36,721 nt of DNA from Streptomyces sp. ISL-87 (lineage in GTDB: Bacteria; Actinomycetota; Actinomycetes; Streptomycetales; Streptomycetaceae). The notes below the pieces were generated by a model. That model ran no database searches. It worked only from the letters and a program-made list of their open reading frames with translations, and had not been told where the DNA came from. The DNA is taken from assembly GCF_018614095.1 (NCBI RefSeq), contig NZ_JAGGOY010000142.1, positions 1-36,721 on the forward strand, given 5' to 3'. Position 1 is the stretch's first letter. The number at the start of each line of letters is the position of its first letter. A program made the position numbers and the translations under genes. This document shows, piece after piece, positions 7,974 through 16,238 of the stretch.

Positions 7974-8567
7974 TTAGAGCCCGGCGCGCACCATGTCGAC
8001 GAAGTACGCGTGGACTCGGTCGTCGCCGGTCAGTTCGGGGTGGAACGAGGTGGCGAGCACGTTGCCCTGGCGCACGGCGACCGTGTGGCCCTCGTACGTG
8101 GCGAGCACCTCGGCGGCGGCGCCGACGGACTCGACCCAGGGGGCGCGGATGAAGACGCCCTCGACCGGGCCGCCGTCTATGCCGGCGAACTCGATCTTCG
8201 CTTCGAAGGACTCGTTCTGGCGACCGAAGGCGTTGCGACGGACGATCATGTCGACGCCGCCGAGCGTCTCCTGATCCTCACGGCCGTCGAGCAGCTTGTC
8301 GGCGAGCATGATCATGCCGGCGCAGGTGCCGTAGACCGGCATCCCGGCCCGCACGCGCTCGCGCAGCGGCTCCAGCATGCCGAACAGGACGGCGAGCTTC
8401 GACATGGTCGTGGACTCGCCGCCGGGAATCACCAGGGCGTCGACCTCGGCGAGCTCCTCGGGACGCCGGACCGGCCTGGCCACGGCGTCAGCCGCGGCCA
8501 GGGCGATCAGGTGCTCCCGTACATCGCCCTGGAGAGCCAGGACACCGATCACGGGGGTGTTCGTCAT
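7974..8567 (-). CDS. pdxT: Pyridoxal 5'-phosphate synthase glutaminase subunit PdxT
   Basis: Class I glutamine amidotransferase that supplies ammonia to PdxS for PLP synthesis. The 197-aa protein shows IGVLALQGDVREH at the N-terminus, the GGESTT oxyanion segment near residue 50, the nucleophile Cys in YGTCAGMI near 80, and the His-Glu pair in SFHPEL near 178. The start ATG (8565-8567) is 6 nt after the pdxS stop, so the two are cotranscribed. The ribosome site is weak, which suggests coupling to pdxS translation. Confidence 0.97.
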   Translation of the reverse strand: MTNTPVIGVLALQGDVREHLIALAAADAVARPVRRPEELAEVDALVIPGGESTTMSKLAVLFGMLEPLRERVRAGMPVYGTCAGMIMLADKLLDGREDQETLGGVDMIVRRNAFGRQNESFEAKIEFAGIDGGPVEGVFIRAPWVESVGAAAEVLATYEGHTVAVRQGNVLATSFHPELTGDDRVHAYFVDMVRAGL

Positions 8568-8573
8568 ATCGGA

Positions 8574-9491
8574 CTACCAGCCGCGGTTGGCGTAGCGCTC
8601 GGCCTCGGGGAGGGTGTCGCAGTTGATGCCGACCATGGCCTCGCCCAGGTTGCGGGAGGCATCCGCGATGATCTTCGGGTCGTCGTAGAAGGTGGTGGCC
8701 TTCACGATGGCGGCGGCGCGCTTGGCCGGGTCGCCCGACTTGAAGATGCCGGAGCCGACGAAGACACCCTCGGCGCCGAGCTGGCGCATCAGGGCGGCGT
8801 CGGCCGGGGTGGCGACGCCACCGGCGGAGAACAGCACGACCGGGAGCTTGCCGAGCTCGGCAACTTCCTTGACGAGCTCGTACGGGGCGCGCAGCTCCTT
8901 GGCGGCGGCGTACAGCTCGTTGTTGTCGTAGCCGCGCAGGCGGGCGATCTCGTTCTTGATCTGGCGCAGGTGGCGGACGGCCTCGACGACGTTGCCGGTG
9001 CCGGCCTCACCCTTGGAGCGGATCATGGCCGCACCCTCGGCGATGCGGCGCAGGGCCTCGCCCAGGTTGGTGGCGCCACAGACGAAGGGGGTGGTGAACG
9101 CCCACTTGTCGGAGTGGTTGACCTCGTCGGCCGGGGTCAGGACCTCGGACTCGTCGATGTAGTCGACACCGAGCGACTGAAGGACCTGGGCCTCGACGAA
9201 GTGGCCGATGCGCGACTTCGCCATGACCGGGATGGACACGGCCTCGATGATCTCTTCGATCATGTTCGGGTCGGACATACGGGCGACCCCGCCGTCCTTG
9301 CGGATGTCCGCGGGGACCCGCTCGAGGGCCATGACGGCGACGGCGCCGGCGTCCTCGGCGATCTTCGCCTGCTCGGCGTTGACCACGTCCATGATCACGC
9401 CGCCCTTGAGCTGCTCGGCCATGCCGCGCTTGACGCGGGAGGTGCCGATCGCGGACTCAGTGGACTGCGGGGTGGAGGGAAGCGTGCTCAC
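8574..9491 (-). CDS. pdxS: Pyridoxal 5'-phosphate synthase lyase subunit PdxS
   Basis: Builds PLP from ribose 5-phosphate, glyceraldehyde 3-phosphate and ammonia delivered by PdxT. The 305-aa TIM-barrel protein begins its family core at RVKRGMAEQLKGGVIMDVVNAEQAKIAEDAGA. It keeps MAKSRIGHFVEAQVLQSLGVDYIDESEVLTPAD and the phosphate-binding FSAGGVATPADAALMRQLGAEGVFVGSGIFKS region. It is the first gene of pdxS-pdxT. The upstream spacer has a tandem 16-bp repeat that may be an operator. Confidence 0.98.
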   Translation of the reverse strand: MSTLPSTPQSTESAIGTSRVKRGMAEQLKGGVIMDVVNAEQAKIAEDAGAVAVMALERVPADIRKDGGVARMSDPNMIEEIIEAVSIPVMAKSRIGHFVEAQVLQSLGVDYIDESEVLTPADEVNHSDKWAFTTPFVCGATNLGEALRRIAEGAAMIRSKGEAGTGNVVEAVRHLRQIKNEIARLRGYDNNELYAAAKELRAPYELVKEVAELGKLPVVLFSAGGVATPADAALMRQLGAEGVFVGSGIFKSGDPAKRAAAIVKATTFYDDPKIIADASRNLGEAMVGINCDTLPEAERYANRGW

Positions 9492-9521
9492 GGAATGACC
9501 TCACTCGAAGGAAGACGCTGC

Positions 9522-9553
9522 TGCGGTTGTACTTGGCTGCGGTTGTACTTGGC
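9522..9553. promoter_or_regulatory. Tandem 16-bp repeat upstream of pdxS (candidate operator)
   Basis: The 16-mer TGCGGTTGTACTTGGC occurs twice head to tail without spacing (9522-9537, 9538-9553), about 30-60 bp upstream of the pdxS start. A related segment with AACTTGG and TACAAGT lies at about 9614-9635. A direct repeat at this distance is typical of regulator binding. MocR-type PdxR proteins control pdxST in other Actinobacteria, but no such gene is in the window, so the identity of the binder is inference. The rest of the 211-bp spacer shows nothing else clear apart from short GATCC-rich repeats near 9671-9702. Confidence 0.4.
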
Positions 9554-9702
9554 CGAGGAAACCGTCCCCGACCAGTCCACTGCAAGGGCCAATGCGGAGC
9601 CGGTGGCTCCTTCCAACTTGGCCGATAGGTACAAGTCGGCGGCCGAGGCATGATCGGCAAGGCCTGCCCATCCCCGATCCACCGATCCCCGATCCTCGAT
9701 CC

Positions 9703-10242
9703 CTAGGGACGGTCGGCGAGGTCCGCCGGGGGTTCGTCGTCCATCTCGAAGGCGAGCGGGAACGGCGCGTGTCCCGCCAGTCTGAACCAGCGGACCTTGC
9801 GGTGCCTGCGCAGCGCGCGGGCGGCCCGGACGGCGTCGTTGTGGAACCTCCGGGCCATCGGCACCCGGCGCACGGCCGCCGCCAGCTCCTCGGCCGCCTC
9901 CTCGCCCCCCGGGGCCGCCTTCAGCGCCTCGACCTGGTCGGCGTCGGCGAACACCGCCCGCAGCGCCTGGCTGAGCTCGCTCTCGGCGACCTCACGGTGC
10001 TCCTCCTCGGCCTGGCGCGCGGCGTGCGCGGCCTCGTACAGGACGATCGAGGAGGCGGGGTCGAGCACCCCGGAGGTGGCCACCTCCAGCGCCACGGAGG
10101 CCCGCCGCACCAACTGCGCGTCGAGCGCGGCACGCGCGGCGTCCATCCGCGAGTGCAGCCGGTCGAGCCGGCCGGCGGTCCAACTGAGGTAGACGCCGAC
10201 GACGCCGAGCGCCAGGGCAATCCAGACAAGGGTTTCGATCAC
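9703..10242 (-). CDS. LemA-like small membrane protein
   Basis: A 179-aa protein with one N-terminal helix (about residues 3-21, TLVWIALALGVVGVYLSW) and a long charged helical region. The RLDRLHSRMDAARAALDAQLVRRASVALEVA stretch and the C-terminal ARRFHNDAVRAARALRRHRKVRWFRLAG followed by PFPLAFEMDDEPP resemble LemA family features (RxxxxxAWxxIDVQLxRR and FYNDxV...FP...FE). The match is distant, so this is a fold-level guess. The start is a GTG at 10240-10242 without a strong ribosome site. It lies downstream of the phosphotransferase operon and upstream of pdxS on the same strand. Its function is unknown. Confidence 0.75.
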   Translation of the reverse strand: MIETLVWIALALGVVGVYLSWTAGRLDRLHSRMDAARAALDAQLVRRASVALEVATSGVLDPASSIVLYEAAHAARQAEEEHREVAESELSQALRAVFADADQVEALKAAPGGEEAAEELAAAVRRVPMARRFHNDAVRAARALRRHRKVRWFRLAGHAPFPLAFEMDDEPPADLADRP

Positions 10243-10340
10243 GGGCGGCGACTCTACCGCCGACCGCGCTCCTCACACCGCCCGGCCCCGGGGCCTCCCG
10301 GCCTTCACCCTGCGGCGGACTGCCCGGCATCAGGCGGCCG

Positions 10341-10396
10341 CCTCAGGCCTCAGGCCTCAGACCTCAGACCTCAGACCTCAGACCTCAGACCTCAGA
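10341..10396. repeat. Eight tandem heptamers CCTCAG(G/A)
   Basis: Two CCTCAGG units followed by six exact CCTCAGA units run without interruption from 10341 to 10396. The stop codon of the first phosphotransferase gene (TGA at 10392-10394) lies inside the array, so the repeat begins at the very end of that gene. It is too short and unspaced to be a CRISPR. It looks like a slippage-prone microsatellite, possibly variable between strains. Confidence 0.95.
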
Positions 10397-11393
10397 CCAC
10401 CCAGCGATCCACCGCCGCCTCGATGTCCCGAAGCGCAGGAACGGGAGACGCCCCAGGGCCCCAGTGCGGCTGGGCTGCGGCGATCTTGTCTGCCAGTTCC
10501 CGCGAGAGCGTCCGTCGTTCACCCGCATCCTCTGACTCGGCGATGCGCCGTCCCCAGCGGACCGCATCGACGACTGCGGACTTCACCGCCTCGTAGGCGA
10601 GGTAGTAGTCGAGACCGGGCCGCCATCCTTCTCGGCACTCGTCCGGCGCCACCCGTTCCCATCCTTCGGCGACCCTGCGCCGCTCGGCCGGTGTGTACGA
10701 CATTTTGTGGAGGTGATCGGCGAGGTCGTACACGGGGTCCCCCCACAACGCGAGTTCCCAGTCGAGGAACGCGACGTGGCCCTCGCCGCTGAGGATCATG
10801 TTCTTGCGGTGGATGTCCGCGTGCAGCAGCCTGAAGCGCCTTCGGGCCATCCCGCGTGCCCGGGCCCGGAGCGCGCCGCACGGATCGTCCGGAATGGTGA
10901 GCGCCTCGTACAGCCGGCCGACTCCTGCGTCGCCCCTGTGCCGGATCTCGTGCACGAACCCGAGCAGGCGCTCGGCGAATCCGCCGGTGTCCCCGTCATG
11001 CGGCCAGCCCCGGGGGATGGCAGGCAGGGCTGCAACCGGCACCCTCAGTAGGTCGCCGAAGAACCCTTCGACGGCCTTGAGCACGGCCTCGGGCAGGGGC
11101 TTGCCGTCGGGAACAAGTTCGTCGACCCTCCGGCCCGCCACGAACTCGTGGATCTGGAAGTCGGGGTCCGCTCCTGCGTAGATCAGCCGTGGGGCCGAAG
11201 GCACATAGGGGCCGATCGCCTCCAGTACCTCGGACTCCCCCCAGAGAGTCAGGTCCATGGCCTCCGACGCACCTTCACGCATACGAACGATGACCGGGCC
11301 CGTGTCAGCCTGCACTCGGACGTTTCGGTTGTAGTGCCCCGCGAGGGCCGTGCCCCGCAGGCGGGCTTCTTCGTACAGGGCGACAGCATCCAC
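10392..11393 (-). CDS. APH/choline-kinase-like phosphotransferase 1
   Basis: A 333-aa kinase-fold protein of the aminoglycoside phosphotransferase (PF01636-like) superfamily. The catalytic loop LLHADIHRKNM gives His191, Asp193 and Asn198, and the metal-binding Asp is D211 in FLDWELALWGDP. The start GTG at 11391-11393 is 2 nt after the stop of the upstream paralogue, with GGAAGGGA across the junction. It aligns gap-free with the paralogue's start (xLYxxA...YNRNV). The open frame continues to 11771, but that part is a shadow of the next gene. The substrate is unknown; aminoglycoside resistance is only one possibility. It is the third gene of the STAND-NTPase operon. Confidence 0.9.
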   Translation of the reverse strand: MDAVALYEEARLRGTALAGHYNRNVRVQADTGPVIVRMREGASEAMDLTLWGESEVLEAIGPYVPSAPRLIYAGADPDFQIHEFVAGRRVDELVPDGKPLPEAVLKAVEGFFGDLLRVPVAALPAIPRGWPHDGDTGGFAERLLGFVHEIRHRGDAGVGRLYEALTIPDDPCGALRARARGMARRRFRLLHADIHRKNMILSGEGHVAFLDWELALWGDPVYDLADHLHKMSYTPAERRRVAEGWERVAPDECREGWRPGLDYYLAYEAVKSAVVDAVRWGRRIAESEDAGERRTLSRELADKIAAAQPHWGPGASPVPALRDIEAAVDRWVV

Positions 11394-11395
11394 GG

Positions 11396-12388
11396 CTATC
11401 CCTTCCACCAGGGGGCGAGTGTCACGGCCACACGTTCGGGAGTCAGGTCGGGAGGCGATCCCCACACCCGGAGCGCGGCGTTCACCTTCTTCGCCAGTCG
11501 CCCGATGAGGAATTCCCGCTCCGGTCGCGCGGCGGCCGCGAGCTGCTTCGAGTAGCGGACGGTGTCCACGATCGCCGACTTGATCCGCTCGTGCGCCATG
11601 TACAGGTCGAGGTCGTCGAGCGGCCCGGTCGTGAACTGCGCCGGCAGCCTCTCCCGCCATTGACGGAACACGTCGGCCCGTTGATCCTCCGGATAGTCCA
11701 TCTTGTGGAAGTGGATCCCGATCTCGTACATCGGGTCCCCCCACAACGCGAGCTCCCAGTCGAGGAACCAAGTGGCGTCATCGGTCACGATCATGTTCTT
11801 GCGATGGAGATCGGCATGGAGCAGGGCGAACGGCCGAGGCGTGAGCGTGTCCCACAGCGGTTCGATCACCGCCAGGGGATCTGCTGGGATGCCGAGCTCG
11901 GAGAAAGCCTCGCGGTACTCGTCCACGTACGTCGAATGAACCTGGTGCGTGAGGCCCGCCAGCAGACGCCCGAAGCCCCCACTGTCACCGTAGGCCGGCC
12001 AGTGGGCCGGCAGTTCCGGGGCCTTCTCCTGCGGGATCCGCACCAGCTGGTCCATGAGCGTGACCACATCGGCCAAGACGTTCGCGGGAACGGAACTGCC
12101 CCGCGGGGAAAAACTGTCGAGGACCCGGCCCTCGATGAAGTGGTGGACCTGGAATCGGGGTTCATCGCAGACATGCCGCAGCTCCGGCACCCGGCCCACG
12201 TACGGGCGGATGCAGGCGAGGACCTGCTCCTCACGCCAGAGCCGCAGGTCCATGGTGTCGGCGGCCGCCAAGGGGATGCGTACGTTGACCTTGCCGCCAG
12301 CCGTCAGCAGGCCGACGTTGCGGTTGTAGTACCCGGCGGCCGCGTCGCTCGCTTCGAATGCGCGACCGTACAGCTCCAACCACGTCAC
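11396..12388 (-). CDS. APH/choline-kinase-like phosphotransferase 2
   Basis: A 330-aa paralogue of the downstream gene, colinear almost throughout. Both have the catalytic His at residue 191 (LLHADLHRKNM: His191, Asp193, Asn198) and the metal Asp at 210 (FLDWELALWGDPMYE). Shared segments include YYNRNV near 20, MDLRLWREEQVLACIRPYV near 46-64, the DSGGF motif near 135, and an ERIKSAIVDTVRYS helix near 267. Both copies keep the catalytic residues, so neither is an obvious pseudokinase. The GTG start overlaps the NTPase stop (GTGA at 12385-12388), so translation is coupled to it. The likely origin is tandem duplication. The substrate is unknown. Confidence 0.9.
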   Translation of the reverse strand: MTWLELYGRAFEASDAAAGYYNRNVGLLTAGGKVNVRIPLAAADTMDLRLWREEQVLACIRPYVGRVPELRHVCDEPRFQVHHFIEGRVLDSFSPRGSSVPANVLADVVTLMDQLVRIPQEKAPELPAHWPAYGDSGGFGRLLAGLTHQVHSTYVDEYREAFSELGIPADPLAVIEPLWDTLTPRPFALLHADLHRKNMIVTDDATWFLDWELALWGDPMYEIGIHFHKMDYPEDQRADVFRQWRERLPAQFTTGPLDDLDLYMAHERIKSAIVDTVRYSKQLAAAARPEREFLIGRLAKKVNAALRVWGSPPDLTPERVAVTLAPWWKG

Positions 12389-14898
12389 GAGGCCACCTCG
12401 ATGAACATCGACAGGACGTCTTCCGTACGCTGGTCCAGGTCCTCTGCGGCGCCGAGCGGCCGCAGGGCCGGACGGGCCCGTTCCGCCACTGCGTCGAGCT
12501 CCGGATCGGCCAGGCCGACCAGCTCGGCCGCCCGGTGGATGGCCAGGATCAGCGAAGGATAGACTTGGCAGATCTCGAACTCGCGGGCCGCGTGCCGCAG
12601 CAGCTCCCGTGTCGCCTCCCTCTCGCCGCGCTTGAGGAGCAGGAACGCCCGGAACATGTCGGCCCTGGCCCGGCCGGAGCGGTAACCGGCCCGGTCGAGT
12701 GCGGCATTGGCGTTTCGGAATGACAGCTCCGCCCGGTCCAGCTGCCCCAGCCGGATCTGCGCGATGCCCATGGCGGTGTACGCCTTCCCGATCTCGTGCT
12801 GGGCGCCCAGGTCCCGCTGGATCTCCAGGGCCGCGCCCGCCTCCGCGACGGCCGCCTCGGGGTCGGTGAACGCCCACAGTTCGGCCCGGTTGGTGCGGAT
12901 GTTGGCCAGTCCGATGACCGCGTCCACGGCACCGTAATCCTCCTCCGCCTGCGTCAACAGGTCCTCGGCCCGGCGGAAGTCCATCAGGAACCGGTGGCCG
13001 AGGTGCATGAGGCGTTTGAGGTCGCCCTGGATGGCCCGTTCCTCGGGCGAGCAGATCCCGTGGACCTCCTCGGCCAGTGCGAACGCCCCTTCGAAGTCGC
13101 CCTGCCACATCCTGATGTCCGCGACGCACAGCCCCGCGGAGGTTCTGGCCTCGCCGTCGTGGCCCTCCCAGACCTGTTCGAAGATCCTCGCGGCCAGGCT
13201 GCTCTCCCCCGCGATCCTCCGCGCGTTCGCCGCGGCCAGTGCCAGCCGGGCCGAGACCACCGACCGGACCGGCGCGTCGAGTACCGGCGTCAGCGCGATC
13301 GCAGCGCCCGCGTCTCCCAGCTCCAGCCTGGACTCGGCTTCCAGGCAGTCGGCGGCGTCCCGGATACCGCCGAGCGCGACGGCATCCGCATCCGCCCGCA
13401 CGTCCTCGGCCCGCGCGGCCAGATGGTCCCTGAGGTCCTTGACCATCCCGTCGACCGCCTGCCGGCTGCTCATGCCGATGGCGTGGTCTGCGTACTTCAG
13501 GATCCGCTCGGGCGACAGGTTCTCCGCCTGCAGCCCGTGGTAGACAGCCTCTCGCCAGGGTGACGAACGGGCGACTCCCGCACTCTGCGCCCCCCGTTCC
13601 ATCCGGTCCGCGAGACCCTCCCAGTGCTCCCGCAGGACGGCGTGCACGTGGCGCTTCACCGCGGGCGAGAGGTGGCGCTGCAGAGCGGCGACCATCAGCT
13701 GGTGAAGCCGGTACCAGCCTTCCTGGGCCAGTGGATACGCGAAGGAGTAGGCGGTCAGCGACTCCCAGGTCAGCAGGTTCGTGGGGAGGTCGAAGTTCCG
13801 GCCGATGGCCCGAAAGACCTCCAGGTCGAAGGTGCGCGCGGCGCTGAGCAGCTCGAGGATCCTGACCTCGTCGGGCGCCACGTGCTGGAGGAACCGCTGG
13901 ACGATCTCCTCGGACGTCCCCGGGTCCTCGGTCCGCGCGGGGTTCTGCAAGTGAGTGTCCACGGCAAGGTGCAGGTAGAAGGGAACCCCCGCGCTGGCCT
14001 CGGCGATCGTCCGCTGCTGCGGGATCTCCGTGATCCCCGCCTGCGCCAGCAGGTCGAGCCTGGCCGCCATAGGCAGGCCGCCGACCCACGCCTTGCGGAT
14101 CACCGAGTCCCAGTCCTTGTCGTACGCCGCCCAGGGCAGGGCCTCCCGGCTCGCGAGGACGGTCAGGCCGCCGTGCAGCTGGCCCAGCAGGTCCCGTACC
14201 CACGCATCGGAGGCGAAGCTGCGTCCGCCCGGCAGCGGCGTGGGCACCAGAGCCTCGTAGGCGTCCACGTACAGGACGTACGGCTGCTCCTCGAACGACT
14301 GCCGCATCTCCTCGGCGAAGAGGTAGATGACCGCGTGACCGAGGTCGGCGTTGGAGAGGCCGTCGAGCTCCTGGAGGGTCGGGTCCGACTCGATGCGCTG
14401 GCGGCGCTGGCGGTTGGCCATCGCCCGCCCGGTGAGCCGTACGAGTCCGGCCGCCGTACCGAAGACGGGCAGGCCCATGGCGTCGTCGAGGATCTTCGAC
14501 AGCACCTCGCTCTCCTCGGCGAAGGGCGTATTCTTCCGGTTCATCTGCAGCTGGGGGTGGACCCGCTGCCACAGGACCGCGTACGCGATGTCGAAGCGGT
14601 CGAACTTCACGCCCTGCGCGCCGAATTCCGTCCGGAGCACGGCCAGGGCGTCCTCCTGCTGCCGCAGCGTCGGCAGCTGCAGGTCAAGCCGGGCGGTGCG
14701 GTAACCCTCGGGGGTGCGGTTGCGCAGCTCTTGGAGCAGGCGCGACTTCCCGATCCCCCCGACACCGACGATGTTGAGCACGCGCGGCCGCTCGGAGATC
14801 CCCTGCAGTTCCTCGTCATAGACGTTCAGCAGTCCCTCACGGTTGAAGAACTGCCTCTGTAAGGCGGAAACCCGTCGATAGCGCGGCCTGATGGACAT
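12385..14898 (-). CDS. STAND-type NTPase with C-terminal TPR-like repeats
   Basis: An 837-aa cytoplasmic protein. In order: an FFNREGLL motif (about 17-24, like the xGRExEL lead-in of STAND NTPases), Walker A GVGGIGKS (45-52), Walker B VLYVDAYE (208-215), a sensor-like LASRE (248-252), and a GxP motif in ASAGVPFYLHLA (301-312). A winged-helix-like segment follows (about 342-410), then a long helical region to the end. The C-terminal third has TPR-type pairs such as AAVAEAGAALEIQRDLGAQHEIGKAYTAMGIAQIRLGQLDRAE. The ATG at 14896-14898 has GGGGGGAG 5 nt upstream; the frame to 15000 is unsupported. STAND proteins are switch-like signal sensors in regulation, immunity and cell death. The trigger and output here are unknown. 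Confidence 0.88.
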   Translation of the reverse strand: MSIRPRYRRVSALQRQFFNREGLLNVYDEELQGISERPRVLNIVGVGGIGKSRLLQELRNRTPEGYRTARLDLQLPTLRQQEDALAVLRTEFGAQGVKFDRFDIAYAVLWQRVHPQLQMNRKNTPFAEESEVLSKILDDAMGLPVFGTAAGLVRLTGRAMANRQRRQRIESDPTLQELDGLSNADLGHAVIYLFAEEMRQSFEEQPYVLYVDAYEALVPTPLPGGRSFASDAWVRDLLGQLHGGLTVLASREALPWAAYDKDWDSVIRKAWVGGLPMAARLDLLAQAGITEIPQQRTIAEASAGVPFYLHLAVDTHLQNPARTEDPGTSEEIVQRFLQHVAPDEVRILELLSAARTFDLEVFRAIGRNFDLPTNLLTWESLTAYSFAYPLAQEGWYRLHQLMVAALQRHLSPAVKRHVHAVLREHWEGLADRMERGAQSAGVARSSPWREAVYHGLQAENLSPERILKYADHAIGMSSRQAVDGMVKDLRDHLAARAEDVRADADAVALGGIRDAADCLEAESRLELGDAGAAIALTPVLDAPVRSVVSARLALAAANARRIAGESSLAARIFEQVWEGHDGEARTSAGLCVADIRMWQGDFEGAFALAEEVHGICSPEERAIQGDLKRLMHLGHRFLMDFRRAEDLLTQAEEDYGAVDAVIGLANIRTNRAELWAFTDPEAAVAEAGAALEIQRDLGAQHEIGKAYTAMGIAQIRLGQLDRAELSFRNANAALDRAGYRSGRARADMFRAFLLLKRGEREATRELLRHAAREFEICQVYPSLILAIHRAAELVGLADPELDAVAERARPALRPLGAAEDLDQRTEDVLSMFIEVAS

Positions 14899-14935
14899 GG
14901 CGACTCCCCCCGAAACCCAGCACGGTACGAAGGCG

Positions 14936-14963
14936 AGATTACCCACACCGCCGGGCCGGTCAC
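14936..14963 (-). promoter_or_regulatory. Candidate promoter of the STAND-kinase operon
   Basis: On the minus strand GTGACC (14958-14963) and TAATCT (14936-14941) are separated by 16 nt, resembling the -35 and -10 boxes of a vegetative sigma promoter. Transcription would begin near 14929, about 30 nt before the NTPase start. This supports an independent unit rather than read-through from pimA, whose stop lies at 15069. The call comes from motif resemblance only. Confidence 0.35.
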
Positions 14964-15068
14964 GCGCCGAATATCGACCACGAACAGCCTTGCGCAGCAC
15001 AGCAGTTCACCGGAGAGAGCCGGAAGCCGGGCCGCTGGTCGCGCGAGCTTGCCCGTCGGCCCCCGCCG

Positions 15069-16238
15069 TCAGGCCGACGAGTCGCGGGAGAGGCCCAGGC
15101 GGGTGCGGAGCGATACCCGCTCGTCCGTGGCCACGGCGGCCGCGCCGTCCGTGACGGTTTCGTAGACCGCCAGGATGTCCGCGCCGACCGTCGACCAGTC
15201 GAAGCGGCGTACGTGGGCGGAGCCGCGGGCGCTCAGTTCCGCGCGGCGGGCCGGGTCGCCCAGGAGCGCGATCGCGGCCGTCGCGAGGGAGGCGGGGTCC
15301 TCGTTCGTGAAGAGGTCGCCCGCGCCGCCCTGGTCCAGGACCTGGGCGAAGGCGTCCAGGTCGGAGGCGAGTACCGCCGCACCCGCCGACAGGGCCTCGA
15401 CCAGGATGATCCCGAAGCTCTCGCCGCCCGTGTTGGGGGCGACGTACACGTCCACGCTGCGCAGCAGTCGCGCCTTGTCCGCGTCCGAGACCATGCCGAG
15501 GAATTCGACACGGGAGCGGAGCGCGGGCGGGAGGGAGGCCACCGCCTCCTCCTCGTCACCGCGGCCCGCCACCAGCAGGCGTACGTCCGGGCAGGCCTCC
15601 ACGATCTTCGGGAAGGCGGCCATCAGCACCGGCAGGCCCTTGCGCGGCTCGTCGATCCGGCCGATGAAGCCGAGGGTCTGGCCGCCCCACTCTTCCTTCG
15701 GCGACGCGGACGCGAAGAAGTCGACGTCGACGCCGTTGGGGATCACCACCGCGTCGCCGCCGAGGTGCTCGACCAGCGTGCGCCGGGCGTACTCGCTCAC
15801 CGCGATCCGCGCGCTGATCTTCTCCAGCGCCGGCTGGAGGATCGGGTACGCGGCGATCATCGCCCGCGACCGCGGGTTCGAGGTGTGGAAGGTGGCGACG
15901 ATCGGCCCCTGCGCCGCCCAGCAGGACAGCAGCCCCAGCGAGGGCGAGGCCGGCTCGTGGATGTGGATCACGTCGAAGGTGCCGTCGTGCAGCCAGCGCC
16001 GCACCCGGGCAGCGGAGAGGAAGCCGAAGTTGAGGCGGGCCACCGACCCGTTGTAGGGCACCGGCACCGCCCGCCCCGCCGAGACCACGTACGGGGGCAG
16101 CGGGGTCTCGTCGTCCGCCGGGGCCAGTACGGACACCTCGTGTCCGAGGCGGATCAAGTGCTCCGCGAGGTCCCGGATGTGGAACTGGACCCCGCCCGGC
16201 ACGTCCCAGGAGTACGGGCATACGATGCCGATCTTCAC
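15069..16238 (-). CDS. pimA: GDP-mannose:phosphatidylinositol alpha-mannosyltransferase (PimA-like)
   Basis: GT-B, GT4-type glycosyltransferase that adds the first mannose to phosphatidylinositol on the inner face of the membrane. The 389-aa protein starts VKIGIVCPYSWDVPGGVQ and keeps the PimA landmarks VPYNGSVARLNFG (about 70), HEPASPSLG (about 105), GPIVATFHTS (about 122), IPNGVDVDFF (about 180), GRIDEPRKGLPVL (about 208) and the E-x7-E motif in APNTGGESFGIILVE (about 290). The GTG start overlaps the acyltransferase stop as GTGA. It is the last gene of pgsA-patA-pimA, the same order as the mycobacterial PIM locus. Confidence 0.93.
   Translation of the reverse strand: MKIGIVCPYSWDVPGGVQFHIRDLAEHLIRLGHEVSVLAPADDETPLPPYVVSAGRAVPVPYNGSVARLNFGFLSAARVRRWLHDGTFDVIHIHEPASPSLGLLSCWAAQGPIVATFHTSNPRSRAMIAAYPILQPALEKISARIAVSEYARRTLVEHLGGDAVVIPNGVDVDFFASASPKEEWGGQTLGFIGRIDEPRKGLPVLMAAFPKIVEACPDVRLLVAGRGDEEEAVASLPPALRSRVEFLGMVSDADKARLLRSVDVYVAPNTGGESFGIILVEALSAGAAVLASDLDAFAQVLDQGGAGDLFTNEDPASLATAAIALLGDPARRAELSARGSAHVRRFDWSTVGADILAVYETVTDGAAAVATDERVSLRTRLGLSRDSSA

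Noticed and set aside
10341..10396. Possible CRISPR or phage attachment array
   Set aside because: Units are 7 bp, unspaced, with no cas gene or integrase nearby; it is a simple tandem repeat.
11394..11771. N-terminal extension of phosphotransferase 1 to 459 aa
   Set aside because: The extra 126 residues lie wholly inside the paralogue upstream and have no similarity to it; the GTG at 11393 aligns with the paralogue start and has a ribosome site.
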